From Planktothrix rubescens CCAP 1459/22 (lineage in GTDB: Bacteria > Cyanobacteriota > Cyanobacteriia > Cyanobacteriales > Microcoleaceae): a DNA stretch of 64,000 bases. The position numbers were made by a program, and so were the translations under genes. Under the pieces are notes generated by a model, which made no database searches, was not told where the DNA came from, and was given only the letters and a program-made list of their open reading frames with translations. Positions 43,953-52,087 of the stretch are shown piece by piece (the stretch's first letter is position 1; each line of letters starts with the position of its first letter). The stretch is from the NCBI GenBank assembly GCA_904830895.1, contig LR882960.1, forward strand, positions 29,984-93,983. The letters run 5' to 3'.

Positions 43953-44264
43953 ATGAAACCTAAAACCAACAGCACCCCATTCGACTCCGCTCATGACAGG
44001 CTTCGACTCCGCTCAGGAGAGCCCTTCTACATTCAATTACAATTACCTTTATTTCCCAAACTCAAACGAAACCAGAAAGTCAAAATTAAAGGCTTAGATT
44101 CTGATGGAGAATATCCTAATTTAGTTGGGAAAGTTGGGATAATCTTTGCGATTGCCAATAATGGGATTTGGGTAAGATTCCCTGGTAGATATTTGGGAAG
44201 AACTCGAAAAGGTAAAGTTAATTTAGTTTTGCTTTATTCGATTTGGAATATTGAGTACAATTAA
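43953..44264 (+). CDS. Hypothetical protein with captured repeat at its N-terminus
   Basis: 103 residues. Residues ~8-22 (FDSAHDRLRLRSGE) are encoded by one and a half copies of the dispersed TTCGACTCCGCTCAGGA repeat. The remaining part (VKIKGLDSDGEYPNLVGKVG, GIWVRFPGRYLGRTRKGKVN) looks like a small SH3/KOW-type barrel. Function unknown. Confidence 0.5.
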   Translation: MKPKTNSTPFDSAHDRLRLRSGEPFYIQLQLPLFPKLKRNQKVKIKGLDSDGEYPNLVGKVGIIFAIANNGIWVRFPGRYLGRTRKGKVNLVLLYSIWNIEYN

Positions 44265-44276
44265 TAAATAAAAGAA

Positions 44277-44284
44277 GCTAACGC
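44277..44284 (+). promoter_or_regulatory. GCTAACGC motif upstream of 44316 gene
   Basis: 31 nt before ATG 44316; variant of the GCTACCGC motif. Confidence 0.5.
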
Positions 44285-44315
44285 TAAAGTAGGTGTTGTT
44301 CTTTTTTCCAATACA

Positions 44316-44693
44316 ATGTCTATCCTGATTCAAACTAAAGCTCAAAAAACAACTTCAACCCTCGTTGATTGCTTTCGGATTCTTGCTTGGCAACATTATA
44401 AGAGTACCAACAAAGGCTTAAAAGTTGAAGGTAAAGAAATCAGTGGTTTAGAACTTTATGAAAACTTCAAACCCCAATGGCTCAAGCATGAAATTCATAA
44501 AATGGATTTAGCTAAAGTCCGTAAATTCATCGAGGAAATGGGTTATACCGAAGATGAACTTATGGAAATCCGGTCTGATTATTACGAACAAAAATCTAAT
44601 TATCAACCCAAAGAATCAACTGAATCAAAAGTTAATCAACTGAAACAAAAGTATCAAGAAGCTGATTCCGAATACGACCCCAAACCTTTCTAA
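44316..44693 (+). CDS. Hypothetical helical protein
   Basis: 125 residues, charged and helical (LAKVRKFIEEMGYTEDELME, ESKVNQLKQKYQEADSEYDP). Preceded by the conserved motif and followed by a terminator, so it is a single-gene unit. Family unknown. Confidence 0.5.
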   Translation: MSILIQTKAQKTTSTLVDCFRILAWQHYKSTNKGLKVEGKEISGLELYENFKPQWLKHEIHKMDLAKVRKFIEEMGYTEDELMEIRSDYYEQKSNYQPKESTESKVNQLKQKYQEADSEYDPKPF

Positions 44694-44714
44694 TTTCTAA
44701 ACCTCTTAACTAAT

Positions 44715-44753
44715 TAAGTCTTAGTCTCTTTGTGAGATTAAGGCTTTTTTTTA
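44715..44753 (+). terminator. Rho-independent terminator
   Basis: AGTCTTAGTCTC and GAGATTAAGGCT arms followed by eight T. Confidence 0.8.
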
Positions 44754-44775
44754 TCCTCAAAGTTAGTGGTGAGAT

Positions 44776-44783
44776 GCTAACGC
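44776..44783 (+). promoter_or_regulatory. GCTAACGC motif upstream of 44814 gene
   Basis: 30 nt before ATG 44814; the leader after it also contains TTGGTAACAA, shared with the leader of the 46157 gene. Confidence 0.5.
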
Positions 44784-44813
44784 AAGAATTGATGAAGTTT
44801 TTGGTAACAAGCA

Positions 44814-45218
44814 ATGACTAACTTTCAATTTCCAATTCTAAACATCAAAATAGTTTTCCCTGGTAAAAGCCGAAAACATTTAGTTGATTTAGGCAAAGAA
44901 TTTCAGACTTTTGGCTATACTCCCCAAAGTTTTCGGGAGAATCTCTGGCAACAAATCCAGAACAGTCGCAACCAGCAAACACGAGAATTTAAGTGTTTGA
45001 GAAGTATGGCAATGAATCACAAGCAGATAGCTTTATTGATTAAGGATGAGGAGCAAAGACCATACTCAGAAATCGTTATCCGGGCAGTTAGTTTTGTTCA
45101 CCGAATCGAAGAACTAGCCCCATTAGGAGGTATTGAATCCGATGACAAAATGCAACCCGAAGCCTTTTATGAACTGTTGAAGCAATTAGGTTTTAAGTTG
45201 AATCTCGTTAAATCCTAA
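44814..45218 (+). CDS. Hypothetical protein
   Basis: 134 residues, mostly helical (LVDLGKEFQTFGYTPQSFRE, VIRAVSFVHRIEELAPLGGI). No motif recognised. It has the block-specific motif 30 nt upstream and a hairpin with T-run at 45226-45262 downstream. Confidence 0.5.
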   Translation: MTNFQFPILNIKIVFPGKSRKHLVDLGKEFQTFGYTPQSFRENLWQQIQNSRNQQTREFKCLRSMAMNHKQIALLIKDEEQRPYSEIVIRAVSFVHRIEELAPLGGIESDDKMQPEAFYELLKQLGFKLNLVKS

Positions 45219-45225
45219 TCAATAA

Positions 45226-45262
45226 ACCCTTAATTAATTAGATTCAATCTAGTTAGGGGTTT
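45226..45262 (+). terminator. Terminator hairpin with TTAATTAGA/TCTAGTTA stem
   Basis: AAACCCTTAATTAATTAGA pairs imperfectly with TCTAGTTAGGGGTTT, then T-run. The same hairpin type recurs at 46055-46105 and 46730-46777. Confidence 0.75.
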
Positions 45263-45287
45263 TTCTAATTCACTTAACTTTAAATCA

Positions 45288-45665
45288 ATGAAAATCACTG
45301 TGGCTATTTCCGGTTCACGTTCAATCGAAACATTAAATACAGAAGCCCTAACTAGAATCAATAAGATTATTAGTCTTAATTATGAGATTCTAATTGGTGA
45401 TGCTCCTGGTGTTGATACCCTTGTTCAAACTTATCTTGATTCATTAAATTATGACAATGTTCAAGTTTGGTTTGCCTTTAGTACCCTGAGAAATAATGTT
45501 GGTAATTGGGGAACCGTTAAAGTTCAAGGAAATTATAGCCTTCGAGACAAATTAATGATGAGTTCTGCTGATTTTGGTTTAGCTATTTGGGATGGTAAAA
45601 GCCCAGGAACTCAACGAAATATCAAACAACTTGGTAAACGTTGCCGAGTTGTTTTTATTAACTAA
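45288..45665 (+). CDS. SLOG-domain (DprA/YspA-like) nucleotide-binding protein
   Basis: 125 residues. A Rossmann-like order: VAISGSRSIETL, then EILIGDAPGVDTLVQTYLD, a variable middle, and ADFGLAIWDGKSPGTQRNI. This is the SLOG pattern (GSR, GGAxGVD, W-D-G-x-S-x-GT) of DUF2493/YspA proteins, which sense or process nucleotide-derived ligands in phages and defence contexts. A second SLOG gene is at 46820. Confidence 0.7.
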   Translation: MKITVAISGSRSIETLNTEALTRINKIISLNYEILIGDAPGVDTLVQTYLDSLNYDNVQVWFAFSTLRNNVGNWGTVKVQGNYSLRDKLMMSSADFGLAIWDGKSPGTQRNIKQLGKRCRVVFIN

Positions 45666-45709
45666 TTCACTTAATTAAAAGTAATTTGGCGATAGCTTAG
45701 TGCTTGGTA

Positions 45710-45717
45710 GCTACCGC
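45710..45717 (+). promoter_or_regulatory. GCTACCGC motif upstream of 45761 gene
   Basis: 43 nt before ATG 45761. Confidence 0.5.
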
Positions 45718-45760
45718 CAAAGATAGGTGTTTTATCGTTTTTTCTAACATAAATATTACC

Positions 45761-46051
45761 ATGAATGAACTCAATGGTCAATGGCTTGAATGTGGCGGAA
45801 AACCCTGTTTCTGTCCTGATAATTCCCCATCTCCTTATGATTATCTTTGGGACGATGATATTGAAGATATTGAAGAAACTGAAGATATTGAAGAAACTGA
45901 AGATATTGAAGAAACTAAAGAAGTTATAGAATTTCGAGAAAAATGCAAACTGATTTCAAGATATTCAAGTCTTATCGAACCCTTCGACTCCGCTCAGGAG
46001 AGTTCCCTTGAATTTGAAATTGAATCTAATTCAAGATACGATGAGTTTTAA
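45761..46051 (+). CDS. Small acidic hypothetical protein with DIEETE repeats
   Basis: 96 residues from ATG 45761; an in-frame TTG at 45704 lies before the conserved motif and is unlikely. CGGKPCFCPDN near the start is Cys-rich. Three tandem DIEETE units (18 nt each) follow, and the C-terminal part includes a captured dispersed repeat (PFDSAQESS). Function unknown. Confidence 0.5.
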   Translation: MNELNGQWLECGGKPCFCPDNSPSPYDYLWDDDIEDIEETEDIEETEDIEETKEVIEFREKCKLISRYSSLIEPFDSAQESSLEFEIESNSRYDEF

Positions 46052-46054
46052 ATT

Positions 46055-46105
46055 AAATCCTTAATTAATTAGATACCCAATCTAGTTAGTTGAGGACTTT
46101 TTTTT
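46055..46105 (+). terminator. Terminator hairpin with TTAATTAGA/TCTAGTTA stem
   Basis: AATCCTTAATTAATTAGA and TCTAGTTAGTTGAGGACTT arms, then seven T. Same family as 45226-45262. Confidence 0.7.
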
Positions 46106-46118
46106 AAGAAATAAAAGA

Positions 46119-46126
46119 ACTAACGT
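46119..46126 (+). promoter_or_regulatory. ACTAACGT variant motif upstream of 46157 gene
   Basis: 30 nt before ATG 46157; weakest match of the set but at the same distance. Confidence 0.35.
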
Positions 46127-46156
46127 AAGAGTAATTGAAATTTATTGGTAACAAAC

Positions 46157-46699
46157 ATGAACAAAACTAAATTAAAATTCTCTACTGAACTCCGAAAGCT
46201 AACTACTGTTCAGAATCCAGAAGCATTGCGAGCTTATTGTCAAAGTCTGAAATCTCAATTAGTTGCAGACCCTAGTAACTATGCGAAGGGTCGATATCGG
46301 TTATGGCTTTTCCATGAAGTTGATTTCAGAGATGGAACCCTCAGTAAAGGCTATTCTGATCAGCGATTACTTGATTTTTCACAACGGGTTTATCCTGGCT
46401 GTGATATTGGTTTATTAACTTATCATGGCCCTGTAACTAATGACAAAGTTAGTGATGGCCGAATCAACCTACATCGAGATCATACATACTCAAATCCTAA
46501 AGCAATTAGTATTAATTTAGGCGAAGCAATCTTTACTTATGGTGAACCCGAACAAACTGATTATCTTCTTCAGAATGGGGATATTACTGAATTTAATTGT
46601 AAGGTTCTCCATGCAGTTACAGAGATTAGAAGTGCAGAAAGATTTAGTATTGTCTTCTGGAAATTAAATGAAGCGAAAGGCTACAAACCCCTGTCCTGA
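46157..46699 (+). CDS. 2-oxoglutarate/Fe(II) oxygenase-like protein
   Basis: 180 residues from ATG 46157 (TTG 46145 is part of the shared leader). Metal ligands NLHRDHTYS (H106, D108) and CKVLHAV (H152), with R162 in ERFSIVFWKL for 2-oxoglutarate, give the H-x-D...H...R order of the AlkB/2OG dioxygenase fold; strands ISINLGEAIFTYG and YLLQNGDITEF lie between. It may hydroxylate or demethylate a nucleic acid or protein; the substrate is unknown. The last codons overlap a dispersed repeat. Confidence 0.65.
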   Translation: MNKTKLKFSTELRKLTTVQNPEALRAYCQSLKSQLVADPSNYAKGRYRLWLFHEVDFRDGTLSKGYSDQRLLDFSQRVYPGCDIGLLTYHGPVTNDKVSDGRINLHRDHTYSNPKAISINLGEAIFTYGEPEQTDYLLQNGDITEFNCKVLHAVTEIRSAERFSIVFWKLNEAKGYKPLS

Positions 46700-46716
46700 G
46701 CGGAGTCGAAGGGACT
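46690..46716. repeat. Dispersed repeat copy (CCTGTCCTGAGCGGAGTCGA)
   Basis: Reverse-oriented copy overlapping the stop of the oxygenase gene. Other copies: 43979-44027, 45978-46005, 47321-47344, 60214-60240, and a divergent one at 41101-41125. Confidence 0.85.
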
Positions 46717-46729
46717 AACTTAACTTTAA

Positions 46730-46777
46730 CAAAACCCTAATTAATTAGATTTAATCTAGTTAGTTAGGGTTTTTTAT
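46730..46777 (+). terminator. Terminator hairpin with TTAATTAGA/TCTAGTTA stem
   Basis: AAACCCTAATTAATTAGA and TCTAGTTAGTTAGGGTTT arms followed by TTTT; directly before the next GCTACCGC motif. Confidence 0.8.
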
Positions 46778-46778
46778 T

Positions 46779-46786
46779 GCTACCGC
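46779..46786 (+). promoter_or_regulatory. GCTACCGC motif upstream of 46820 gene
   Basis: 33 nt before ATG 46820, immediately after a terminator, so it probably starts a new transcript. Confidence 0.55.
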
Positions 46787-46819
46787 TTCAATTTATTGCT
46801 CTTGATTATCTAATTAATA

Positions 46820-47314
46820 ATGAAAACTGCGTTTATTACCGGACATCGTTGCCTTATTCAACCTAAAGCTGAACTCGGAATTAATCAATTAACTGACCTC
46901 GCTATTGAACGAGGATTTAATTGTTTTCTATCTGGAATGGCTATTGGAACTGACAACAAGGCTGCACAAATTTGGAGCCAACGAGGATTAAATTGGAAAG
47001 CAATTTTTCCTTGTCCTGAACAAAGATACGGTCATAGTTTGTATCGCAAACAACGGGAAAAACTCTTAGCTACTGCAACCGAAGTAAAAATCCTTTACCC
47101 AGAATACTCTGACGGGGTGATGCAGGCTCGTGATCAATATCTTGTTAATAATTCTAGTTTGGGTTTAGCCGTCTGGGACGGTCGAACAACTGGGGGAACT
47201 TATCTAACAATTTCAATGGCACGAAAAGCTAAACTTCCAGTTATTATTTTCAATCCTAAAACCGAATTAATTGAGATTGAAGAACCCTTAAAACAATTGA
47301 ATTTATTTGATTGA
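46820..47314 (+). CDS. SLOG-family protein (YpsA/DUF1273-like)
   Basis: 164 residues. TAFITGHRCL at the start, FNCFLSGMAIGTDNKAAQIW, KAIFPCPEQ and SLGLAVWDGRTTGGTYLTIS match the YpsA-type SLOG fold (GHR, SGMAxGxD, DGxxxGGT). These bind nucleotide-like ligands; precise role unknown. Ends QLNLFD. Confidence 0.75.
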   Translation: MKTAFITGHRCLIQPKAELGINQLTDLAIERGFNCFLSGMAIGTDNKAAQIWSQRGLNWKAIFPCPEQRYGHSLYRKQREKLLATATEVKILYPEYSDGVMQARDQYLVNNSSLGLAVWDGRTTGGTYLTISMARKAKLPVIIFNPKTELIEIEEPLKQLNLFD

Positions 47315-47343
47315 AACTACCCTTCGACTCCGCTCAGGACAGG

Positions 47344-47351
47344 GCTACCGC
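47344..47351 (+). promoter_or_regulatory. GCTACCGC motif upstream of 47387 gene
   Basis: 35 nt before ATG 47387; abuts a dispersed-repeat copy (47321-47344). Confidence 0.55.
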
Positions 47352-47386
47352 TTGATGGCGTTGGTCATTCATTTGGACAATCCAAA

Positions 47387-47737
47387 ATGTATCAACGTCA
47401 TTCAACTCAATGGACAATTTATAGTGCTTTTCACGGTGCAGATTTCTGGTTAATTGCCAAACATAATCGGGAAATGTTGGGGAAACCAATTCGTGAATAT
47501 AAGAAAGGTTGTTTTGGAATGTTAGCCCCTAAAAACATTGACCCAAACTATGGCTTTTATCTCTGTCAATACCTCTACAATGAGCGATTTTGGCAATCTT
47601 ATAGTTATGGAGCTCTTGAACTCAATCACCTGCGAATTACCGATGTTCGAGAAGTCTTTAAACCCGATAGTTATTTACTTTCTCCAACTGGAACTCTAAT
47701 TGTTTTAAGTTCTACTTGCCAACTGGCTACCGCTTAA
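47387..47737 (+). CDS. Hypothetical protein
   Basis: 116 residues, rich in Tyr/Trp/Phe (STQWTIYSAFHGADFWLIAK, YGFYLCQYLYNERFWQSYSY). The last codons (LATA) are formed by the GCTACCGC motif of the next gene, so motif and coding sequence overlap. Family unknown. Confidence 0.5.
   Translation: MYQRHSTQWTIYSAFHGADFWLIAKHNREMLGKPIREYKKGCFGMLAPKNIDPNYGFYLCQYLYNERFWQSYSYGALELNHLRITDVREVFKPDSYLLSPTGTLIVLSSTCQLATA
47726..47733 (+). promoter_or_regulatory. GCTACCGC motif upstream of 47765 gene
   Basis: 31 nt before ATG 47765, inside the end of the previous coding sequence. Confidence 0.55.
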
Positions 47738-47764
47738 TCTTCTTGATTTCAATTAAAGGTAAAC

Positions 47765-48079
47765 ATGGAAACTAAACAAACACAAACTAAACTCAATCTC
47801 GATATTGATGTTGATGTTGTTATCGAACGACTGCAACTTGATGGGGTTTTCGAGTGCGATCGCATTCCCCAACATCTCGTTAAACAAGCTCTTTCTAAAT
47901 GGCTCTCCAAGATTGAAGACAGCATCAATAATGAACCCGATTGGTGGATTCGACAGTTTGAATCTAAAGCCTTTAAATCTTCTATTGAATCCTTCCTTGA
48001 TGATTATTCTCAAGATTCTGAAGGTATTGAACAATCTGAAGATTCTGAAAAAGATATTGAGTTTGCTGCCCTTTCCTAA
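47765..48079 (+). CDS. Hypothetical acidic protein
   Basis: 104 residues (LDIDVDVVIERLQLDGVFEC, IPQHLVKQALSKWLSKIEDS). Acidic C-terminus with DSEGIEQSEDSEKDIE. Opposite-strand frames of similar length have no support. Family unknown; followed by a hairpin with T-run at 48126-48176. Confidence 0.5.
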   Translation: METKQTQTKLNLDIDVDVVIERLQLDGVFECDRIPQHLVKQALSKWLSKIEDSINNEPDWWIRQFESKAFKSSIESFLDDYSQDSEGIEQSEDSEKDIEFAALS

Positions 48080-48205
48080 CAACAAACTCAAAACTATCAG
48101 AGTACAAGATAAGTAAACCAATTCACTAATAATACCAGGATTCTATTAGTTTGTCAATGGAATCTTGGTATTTTTCTATCAGTAAACCTCAACTAAATTA
48201 AACCA

Positions 48206-48742
48206 ATGATTCCTAACAAATCTCAATTTCTTTCTGAATTAGAAGTTGATTCTGAATTAGACCTTGAACTCTCTACTGATCCTAATCAATCTATCCGAAA
48301 GTTTGTTGAACACAAACAAGTGATTAAGTTTCTTTCTGAACAACTCTCTGAAATTGAACCCGATGCAATCGTCGAAGCCCTTGCTATCCATCAAGATAAC
48401 ATGAATAACAACAAGAATAATGTTATTTATCAGGATAGCATTGCAAAAGTTGTTATTTGTTTTCGTCAAAAATATGTGAGTTCAAAAGATTCACCGGAGT
48501 TGGCAAAATTAGAGGAGTTGATTCGGTCTGAGGAAATTATTATCCTTAAACGCAATGGCGAGAAACTCAACAAATTAGATTCTGAGATTGAGGAACTTGA
48601 GAATCAAATTAAAGGGCTTGAAGTTCGTAAAGAAAAGCTCTTGAGTTCCAAACGGATTGAAAGTTTGAAAGCAGAATATCAGCAATTAATTCAGGAATTA
48701 GCTTACAAAGAACCTGGATTAAATATTAGCTTTAAACGATAA
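48206..48742 (+). CDS. Hypothetical coiled-coil protein
   Basis: 178 residues. The C-terminal half is a strong coiled coil (LDSEIEELENQIKGLEVRKE). The N-terminal half is acidic with short helices. No family recognised. Confidence 0.5.
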   Translation: MIPNKSQFLSELEVDSELDLELSTDPNQSIRKFVEHKQVIKFLSEQLSEIEPDAIVEALAIHQDNMNNNKNNVIYQDSIAKVVICFRQKYVSSKDSPELAKLEELIRSEEIIILKRNGEKLNKLDSEIEELENQIKGLEVRKEKLLSSKRIESLKAEYQQLIQELAYKEPGLNISFKR

Positions 48743-48796
48743 ATATTAGGTTATAATGTTGGGAAGACTACTGAGTTTTTCCAACAAGATAATCTA

Positions 48797-48804
48797 GCTA
48801 CCGC
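48797..48804 (+). promoter_or_regulatory. GCTACCGC motif upstream of 48883 gene
   Basis: 78 nt before ATG 48883, the longest spacing in the set. Confidence 0.4.
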
Positions 48805-48882
48805 CTAGGGTTTTTGGTTGATTTCCTAAGTAAAAAATCAATCAAACTGAAACTAAAACCACTTACAAAACTAGAACAAACC

Positions 48883-49611
48883 ATGAATATTATCCAAATC
48901 GACGGATACGGATTTCTGATTCCCAGTTCTCCGAGTCGTTATCGTGGTAATTGCTCAAAAGAATGGGGTCAATTTGTTGGAGGAAACACCAATAATATGA
49001 CCTGTTCTGAAGCCGAAAAAGCCGGATTAACCAAAGGAAAATTTGTTGAGATGGCGGTTTGTCATATTTCAACGAAAATTCTTACCTTTGAACCAAATTA
49101 TCTTAATGAGGAATTTCTGGAAATTTGGGGGATTCCGGTTGGTGGCGAAATGAAAGATCAATTCCATGCAAAGGCTTCTGAACTTTCAACCTTTTTGATG
49201 CACCGTCAAAGTAAAGATAAATTCACTACTTTAACGGAACAATTTGTTAAGAATGCGCTTAATAGTTGGGCTTCTGAAGGGATGAAAGATAACTTCAACA
49301 AATATAGTTTGGAGAAGATTCGGGAAAGCTACAATAACTTGATTTTCCGGTTCGAGATGACCAAAACGGAAGGAAAGTTTGGTAATTATTTCCACATTGC
49401 CAGTAGCTATCGGGAACCCAATGGCGAACTTGAATTAGCTGCGTTGAAAGCATCAAAAGATATTCAATCAATGGATGTCTGTAATGATCAACGATTGGTT
49501 GAAAATCAAGCGAAATGTTTTGCTTCAATTGCGGAAACCGAACTCAATCAAGCTCCAGTTGCTCAATTGAATGCAACTAACTCTAAACAACTGAAATCAG
49601 CTAAAGCCTAA
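48883..49611 (+). CDS. Hypothetical protein
   Basis: 242 residues from ATG 48883; a TTG frame extension to 48814 exists but has a low-complexity start. Contains YGFLIPSSPSRYRGNCSKEW and KFGNYFHIASSYREPNGELE; mixed alpha/beta. Followed by a strong terminator. Function unknown. Confidence 0.55.
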   Translation: MNIIQIDGYGFLIPSSPSRYRGNCSKEWGQFVGGNTNNMTCSEAEKAGLTKGKFVEMAVCHISTKILTFEPNYLNEEFLEIWGIPVGGEMKDQFHAKASELSTFLMHRQSKDKFTTLTEQFVKNALNSWASEGMKDNFNKYSLEKIRESYNNLIFRFEMTKTEGKFGNYFHIASSYREPNGELELAALKASKDIQSMDVCNDQRLVENQAKCFASIAETELNQAPVAQLNATNSKQLKSAKA

Positions 49612-49616
49612 TTATA

Positions 49617-49646
49617 GAGTCGGGGAGAAATCCTCGGCTTTTTTTT
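49617..49646 (+). terminator. Rho-independent terminator
   Basis: AGTCGGGGA and TCCTCGGCT arms with a 4-nt loop and eight T. Confidence 0.9.
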
Positions 49647-49679
49647 ACCAACATTAACCAAAACATTTAGGAAAAATCA

Positions 49680-50558
49680 ATGACAACTATCGCCTGGACA
49701 GATGAGACAATTAACCCGATTGTCGGATGCTCCCGAATTAGTGCGGGATGCGAAAAATGTTACGCAGAAACGGCGGCGAAAACGGCAAGGCTCCAACAAT
49801 TCCCACAATATCAGAAAGTGGCGAAGTGGAATGGAACAGTTGAATTTGTAGAATCACAACTGATAAAGCCTTATGAATGGAAAAAGTCTAAGAAGATATT
49901 TATTTGTTCAATGGCTGATATTTTTCATGAAAATGTTCTATTTGATTGGGTTGAAGAAATATTTTATATGATTGAAAATTGTCCTCAACATACATTCCAA
50001 ATTCTGACCAAACGACCAGAACGAATGATTGAATTTTTTGATTGGTATATAGCCCGAAATAGTGATCATTCTGTTGAGTTGCAATGGACAATGCCGGACA
50101 ATATTTGGCTCGGTGTTAGTTGTGAGAATCAAGCAATAGCCGATAAACGAATCCCTCTGCTTATGCAAATTCCTGCCAAGGTACGATTTCTGAGTTGTGA
50201 ACCTTTATTAGAACCCATAAACTTGTCGAAATTCTTACCATTCGATTGGTCAGAGGTTGCCGAGGATTGGATTGAATCATGGCCAGGAATCGGCAGTTAT
50301 TCTACTAATGATTATCCCAGTTGGGTGATAGCCGGAGGAGAGTCGGGAGCGGGCGCTCGTCCCTGTCACGTTGACTGGCTCCGTGATATTGCTAGTCAAT
50401 GTCAGAGTGCTAAAGTCCCCGTCTTTGTTAAGCAATTGGGAAGTAATGCGTTGCAGGGTCATATCGTTAATGGTAGCAAACTCAAACTTAAAGACCGTAA
50501 AGGAAGCGATATCAATGAGTTTCCAGAAGATTTGAGAATCCAACAATTTCCTAATTAA
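49680..50558 (+). CDS. DUF5131 (phage Gp37/Gp68-type) protein
   Basis: 292 residues. Opens IAWTDETINPIVGCSRISAG with CEKCYAE, the Cys cluster typical of DUF5131, followed by IFICSMADIFHENV, FQILTKRPERM, WLGVSCENQ and WVIAGGESGAGARPCHVDW. The family is common in phages and mobile elements and has a radical-SAM-like Cys motif, but its activity is not established. Full length. Confidence 0.85.
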   Translation: MTTIAWTDETINPIVGCSRISAGCEKCYAETAAKTARLQQFPQYQKVAKWNGTVEFVESQLIKPYEWKKSKKIFICSMADIFHENVLFDWVEEIFYMIENCPQHTFQILTKRPERMIEFFDWYIARNSDHSVELQWTMPDNIWLGVSCENQAIADKRIPLLMQIPAKVRFLSCEPLLEPINLSKFLPFDWSEVAEDWIESWPGIGSYSTNDYPSWVIAGGESGAGARPCHVDWLRDIASQCQSAKVPVFVKQLGSNALQGHIVNGSKLKLKDRKGSDINEFPEDLRIQQFPN

Positions 50559-50559
50559 T

Positions 50560-50603
50560 TAATTAAGTCTTAACTTTCTAATTGAAGGTTAAGGCTTTTA
50601 AAA
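50560..50603 (+). terminator. Terminator hairpin
   Basis: AAGTCTTAAC and GGTTAAGGCTTTT arms, same type as 44715-44753. Confidence 0.65.
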
Positions 50604-50745
50604 ATCTTTAACTAAACTTCTCTAAAACCTATCAATTAATACCCATTTCCTGATATTAATTGATATAATTAATTAATCAAGAAAAACATCCGTCACAGTA
50701 CAGAAAAACTCAGGGATTGTCAACACTAAAACAGCGAGATTCACC

Positions 50746-51516
50746 ATGAATAATTTATCAAGCTTCAACTTCAACTTCAATTCCACAGAAATTCGCGTCA
50801 CTTTTGAGAATAATCAATTTTGGTGGGTAGCCACTGATATTTGTAATGCCCTTGAAATCGTTAACCCATCTCAAGCTATGGGACGGCTTGATGAAGATGA
50901 AAAGGGTATATGTTCAATATATACCTCCGGTGGTGAACAGGAAATGCTTTGTGTTAACGAGTCTGGGTTGTACTCATTAATTTTAGGTTCTCGGAAAAAA
51001 CAAGCCAAGGTATTCAAGCGATGGGTAACTGGTGAGGTTCTCCCGTCCATCCGTCAAACAGGTAGCTACAATTCCAAACCAGTTGAGTTACCATCACCCC
51101 AACTAATTAGCGATGCTTTGGTTGCCGTTTTCAAACCGACTAATGTTGACCCCAAATTAATATCTGGAATTATTGCCAACAACATCGCCAAAACCTATCC
51201 TGCCCTAGCCCTAGCAATGGAGGATGCTAAGAAAAATCTAGCCGTTGAGGTAACGGAACAGCTTTTAACTCCCACAGAAATCGGATTAATTCTTGAAGAA
51301 AAAACCGGACAAAAACACTCAGGAATTAAGGTTAACAAGCTCTTAGCTGAAAAAGGATTACAACACCCAAACCCCGATGGAAAGGAACCCGCTTGGCTTC
51401 CACTAGGGTCAGGGATGGAATTTTCTAAATTATTATTGAGTGCCCAAAAAGGGCCAAAGGATGCAATTCGACAACACCTCAAGTGGTATCCTTCCGTTGT
51501 TGACCTTTTATGTTGA
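50746..51516 (+). CDS. Bro-N domain phage antirepressor-like protein
   Basis: 256 residues. Bro-N domain at residues ~8-105: IRVTFENNQFWWVATDICNA, GEQEMLCVNESGLYSLILGS and KRWVTGEVLPSIRQTGSY. C-terminal DNA-binding-like part (LTPTEIGLILEEKTGQKHSG, VNKLLAEKGLQ) is similar to antirepressor tails. Typical of prophage and large DNA virus regulation. Confidence 0.9.
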   Translation: MNNLSSFNFNFNSTEIRVTFENNQFWWVATDICNALEIVNPSQAMGRLDEDEKGICSIYTSGGEQEMLCVNESGLYSLILGSRKKQAKVFKRWVTGEVLPSIRQTGSYNSKPVELPSPQLISDALVAVFKPTNVDPKLISGIIANNIAKTYPALALAMEDAKKNLAVEVTEQLLTPTEIGLILEEKTGQKHSGIKVNKLLAEKGLQHPNPDGKEPAWLPLGSGMEFSKLLLSAQKGPKDAIRQHLKWYPSVVDLLC

Positions 51517-51543
51517 CCTTTTAGAATAATAAATAACAGATTT

Positions 51544-51602
51544 TGTTATTCTGTTATTGCGATAACAAATTCTGTTATTCTGTTATTCTGTTATTCTGTT
51601 AT
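51544..51602. repeat. CTGTTATT octamer cluster
   Basis: Four consecutive 8-nt units CTGTTATT at 51572-51602, with further copies at 51544-51559 and an inverted GATAACAA between. A cluster of the complement occurs at 58914-58983. It may be a protein-binding array (iteron or partition-like). Confidence 0.65.
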
Positions 51603-51609
51603 AGGGAGT

Positions 51610-52056
51610 TTAAAACAATCTCCTAACCCCAGGCAGAATAAACTCAGGGTCGCCCCAAATCCCAAGATTTCCTTGATACGCCTCATATTGTGCCATCAAG
51701 ATATCCTGACAAAGTAGAATCCCTCGTTTGGGGAGATTATATCTAACTACCGGAAGCAAATCATAAGCTAATCCTTGTCTCAATAATTCTACCTGAATAT
51801 TCAACTCTCTTGAACCAATAAACCAATCAGCTAATAATCTCCCATATTTATCTGCACCATAATCTTCAATAAAAAACAATTCTTTATTAGAATCTATCAA
51901 ATCCTCAAGAAACTTCTTAGCTTCTTGTCCCCATTTACTAGGCATCTCTGGGCAATCAATCCAACGACACCTTGAATTAATTACCCCTTTCCTATGGATT
52001 ATTCTTATCGTATCACCATCAACAATTGAATGAACTCTCACGGGAACCAGTACCAT
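51610..52056 (-). CDS. Staphylococcal-nuclease-like (SNase) endonuclease
   Basis: 148 residues. SNase pattern: VHSIVDGDTIRI, CRWIDCPEMPSKWGQEAKKF, EDYGADKYGRLLADWF and ELLRQGLAYDL. The Asp and Arg residues of the catalytic site (DGD, DKYGR) are present. No signal peptide, so it acts in the cytoplasm or is released on lysis. Convergent with the Bro-N gene across the repeat cluster. Confidence 0.88.
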   Translation of the reverse strand: MVLVPVRVHSIVDGDTIRIIHRKGVINSRCRWIDCPEMPSKWGQEAKKFLEDLIDSNKELFFIEDYGADKYGRLLADWFIGSRELNIQVELLRQGLAYDLLPVVRYNLPKRGILLCQDILMAQYEAYQGNLGIWGDPEFILPGVRRLF

Positions 52057-52087
52057 AAAAACCTCAATATTTTTAGAAAATATCGCA

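Noticed and set aside
45704..45760. Upstream TTG extension of the acidic protein gene
   Set aside because: It would cover the GCTACCGC motif and most of the leader; ATG 45761 fits the pattern of neighbouring genes better.
47753..48121. Long minus-strand frame over 47765-48079
   Set aside because: Shadow of the plus-strand gene, which has the conserved upstream motif; no motif of its own.
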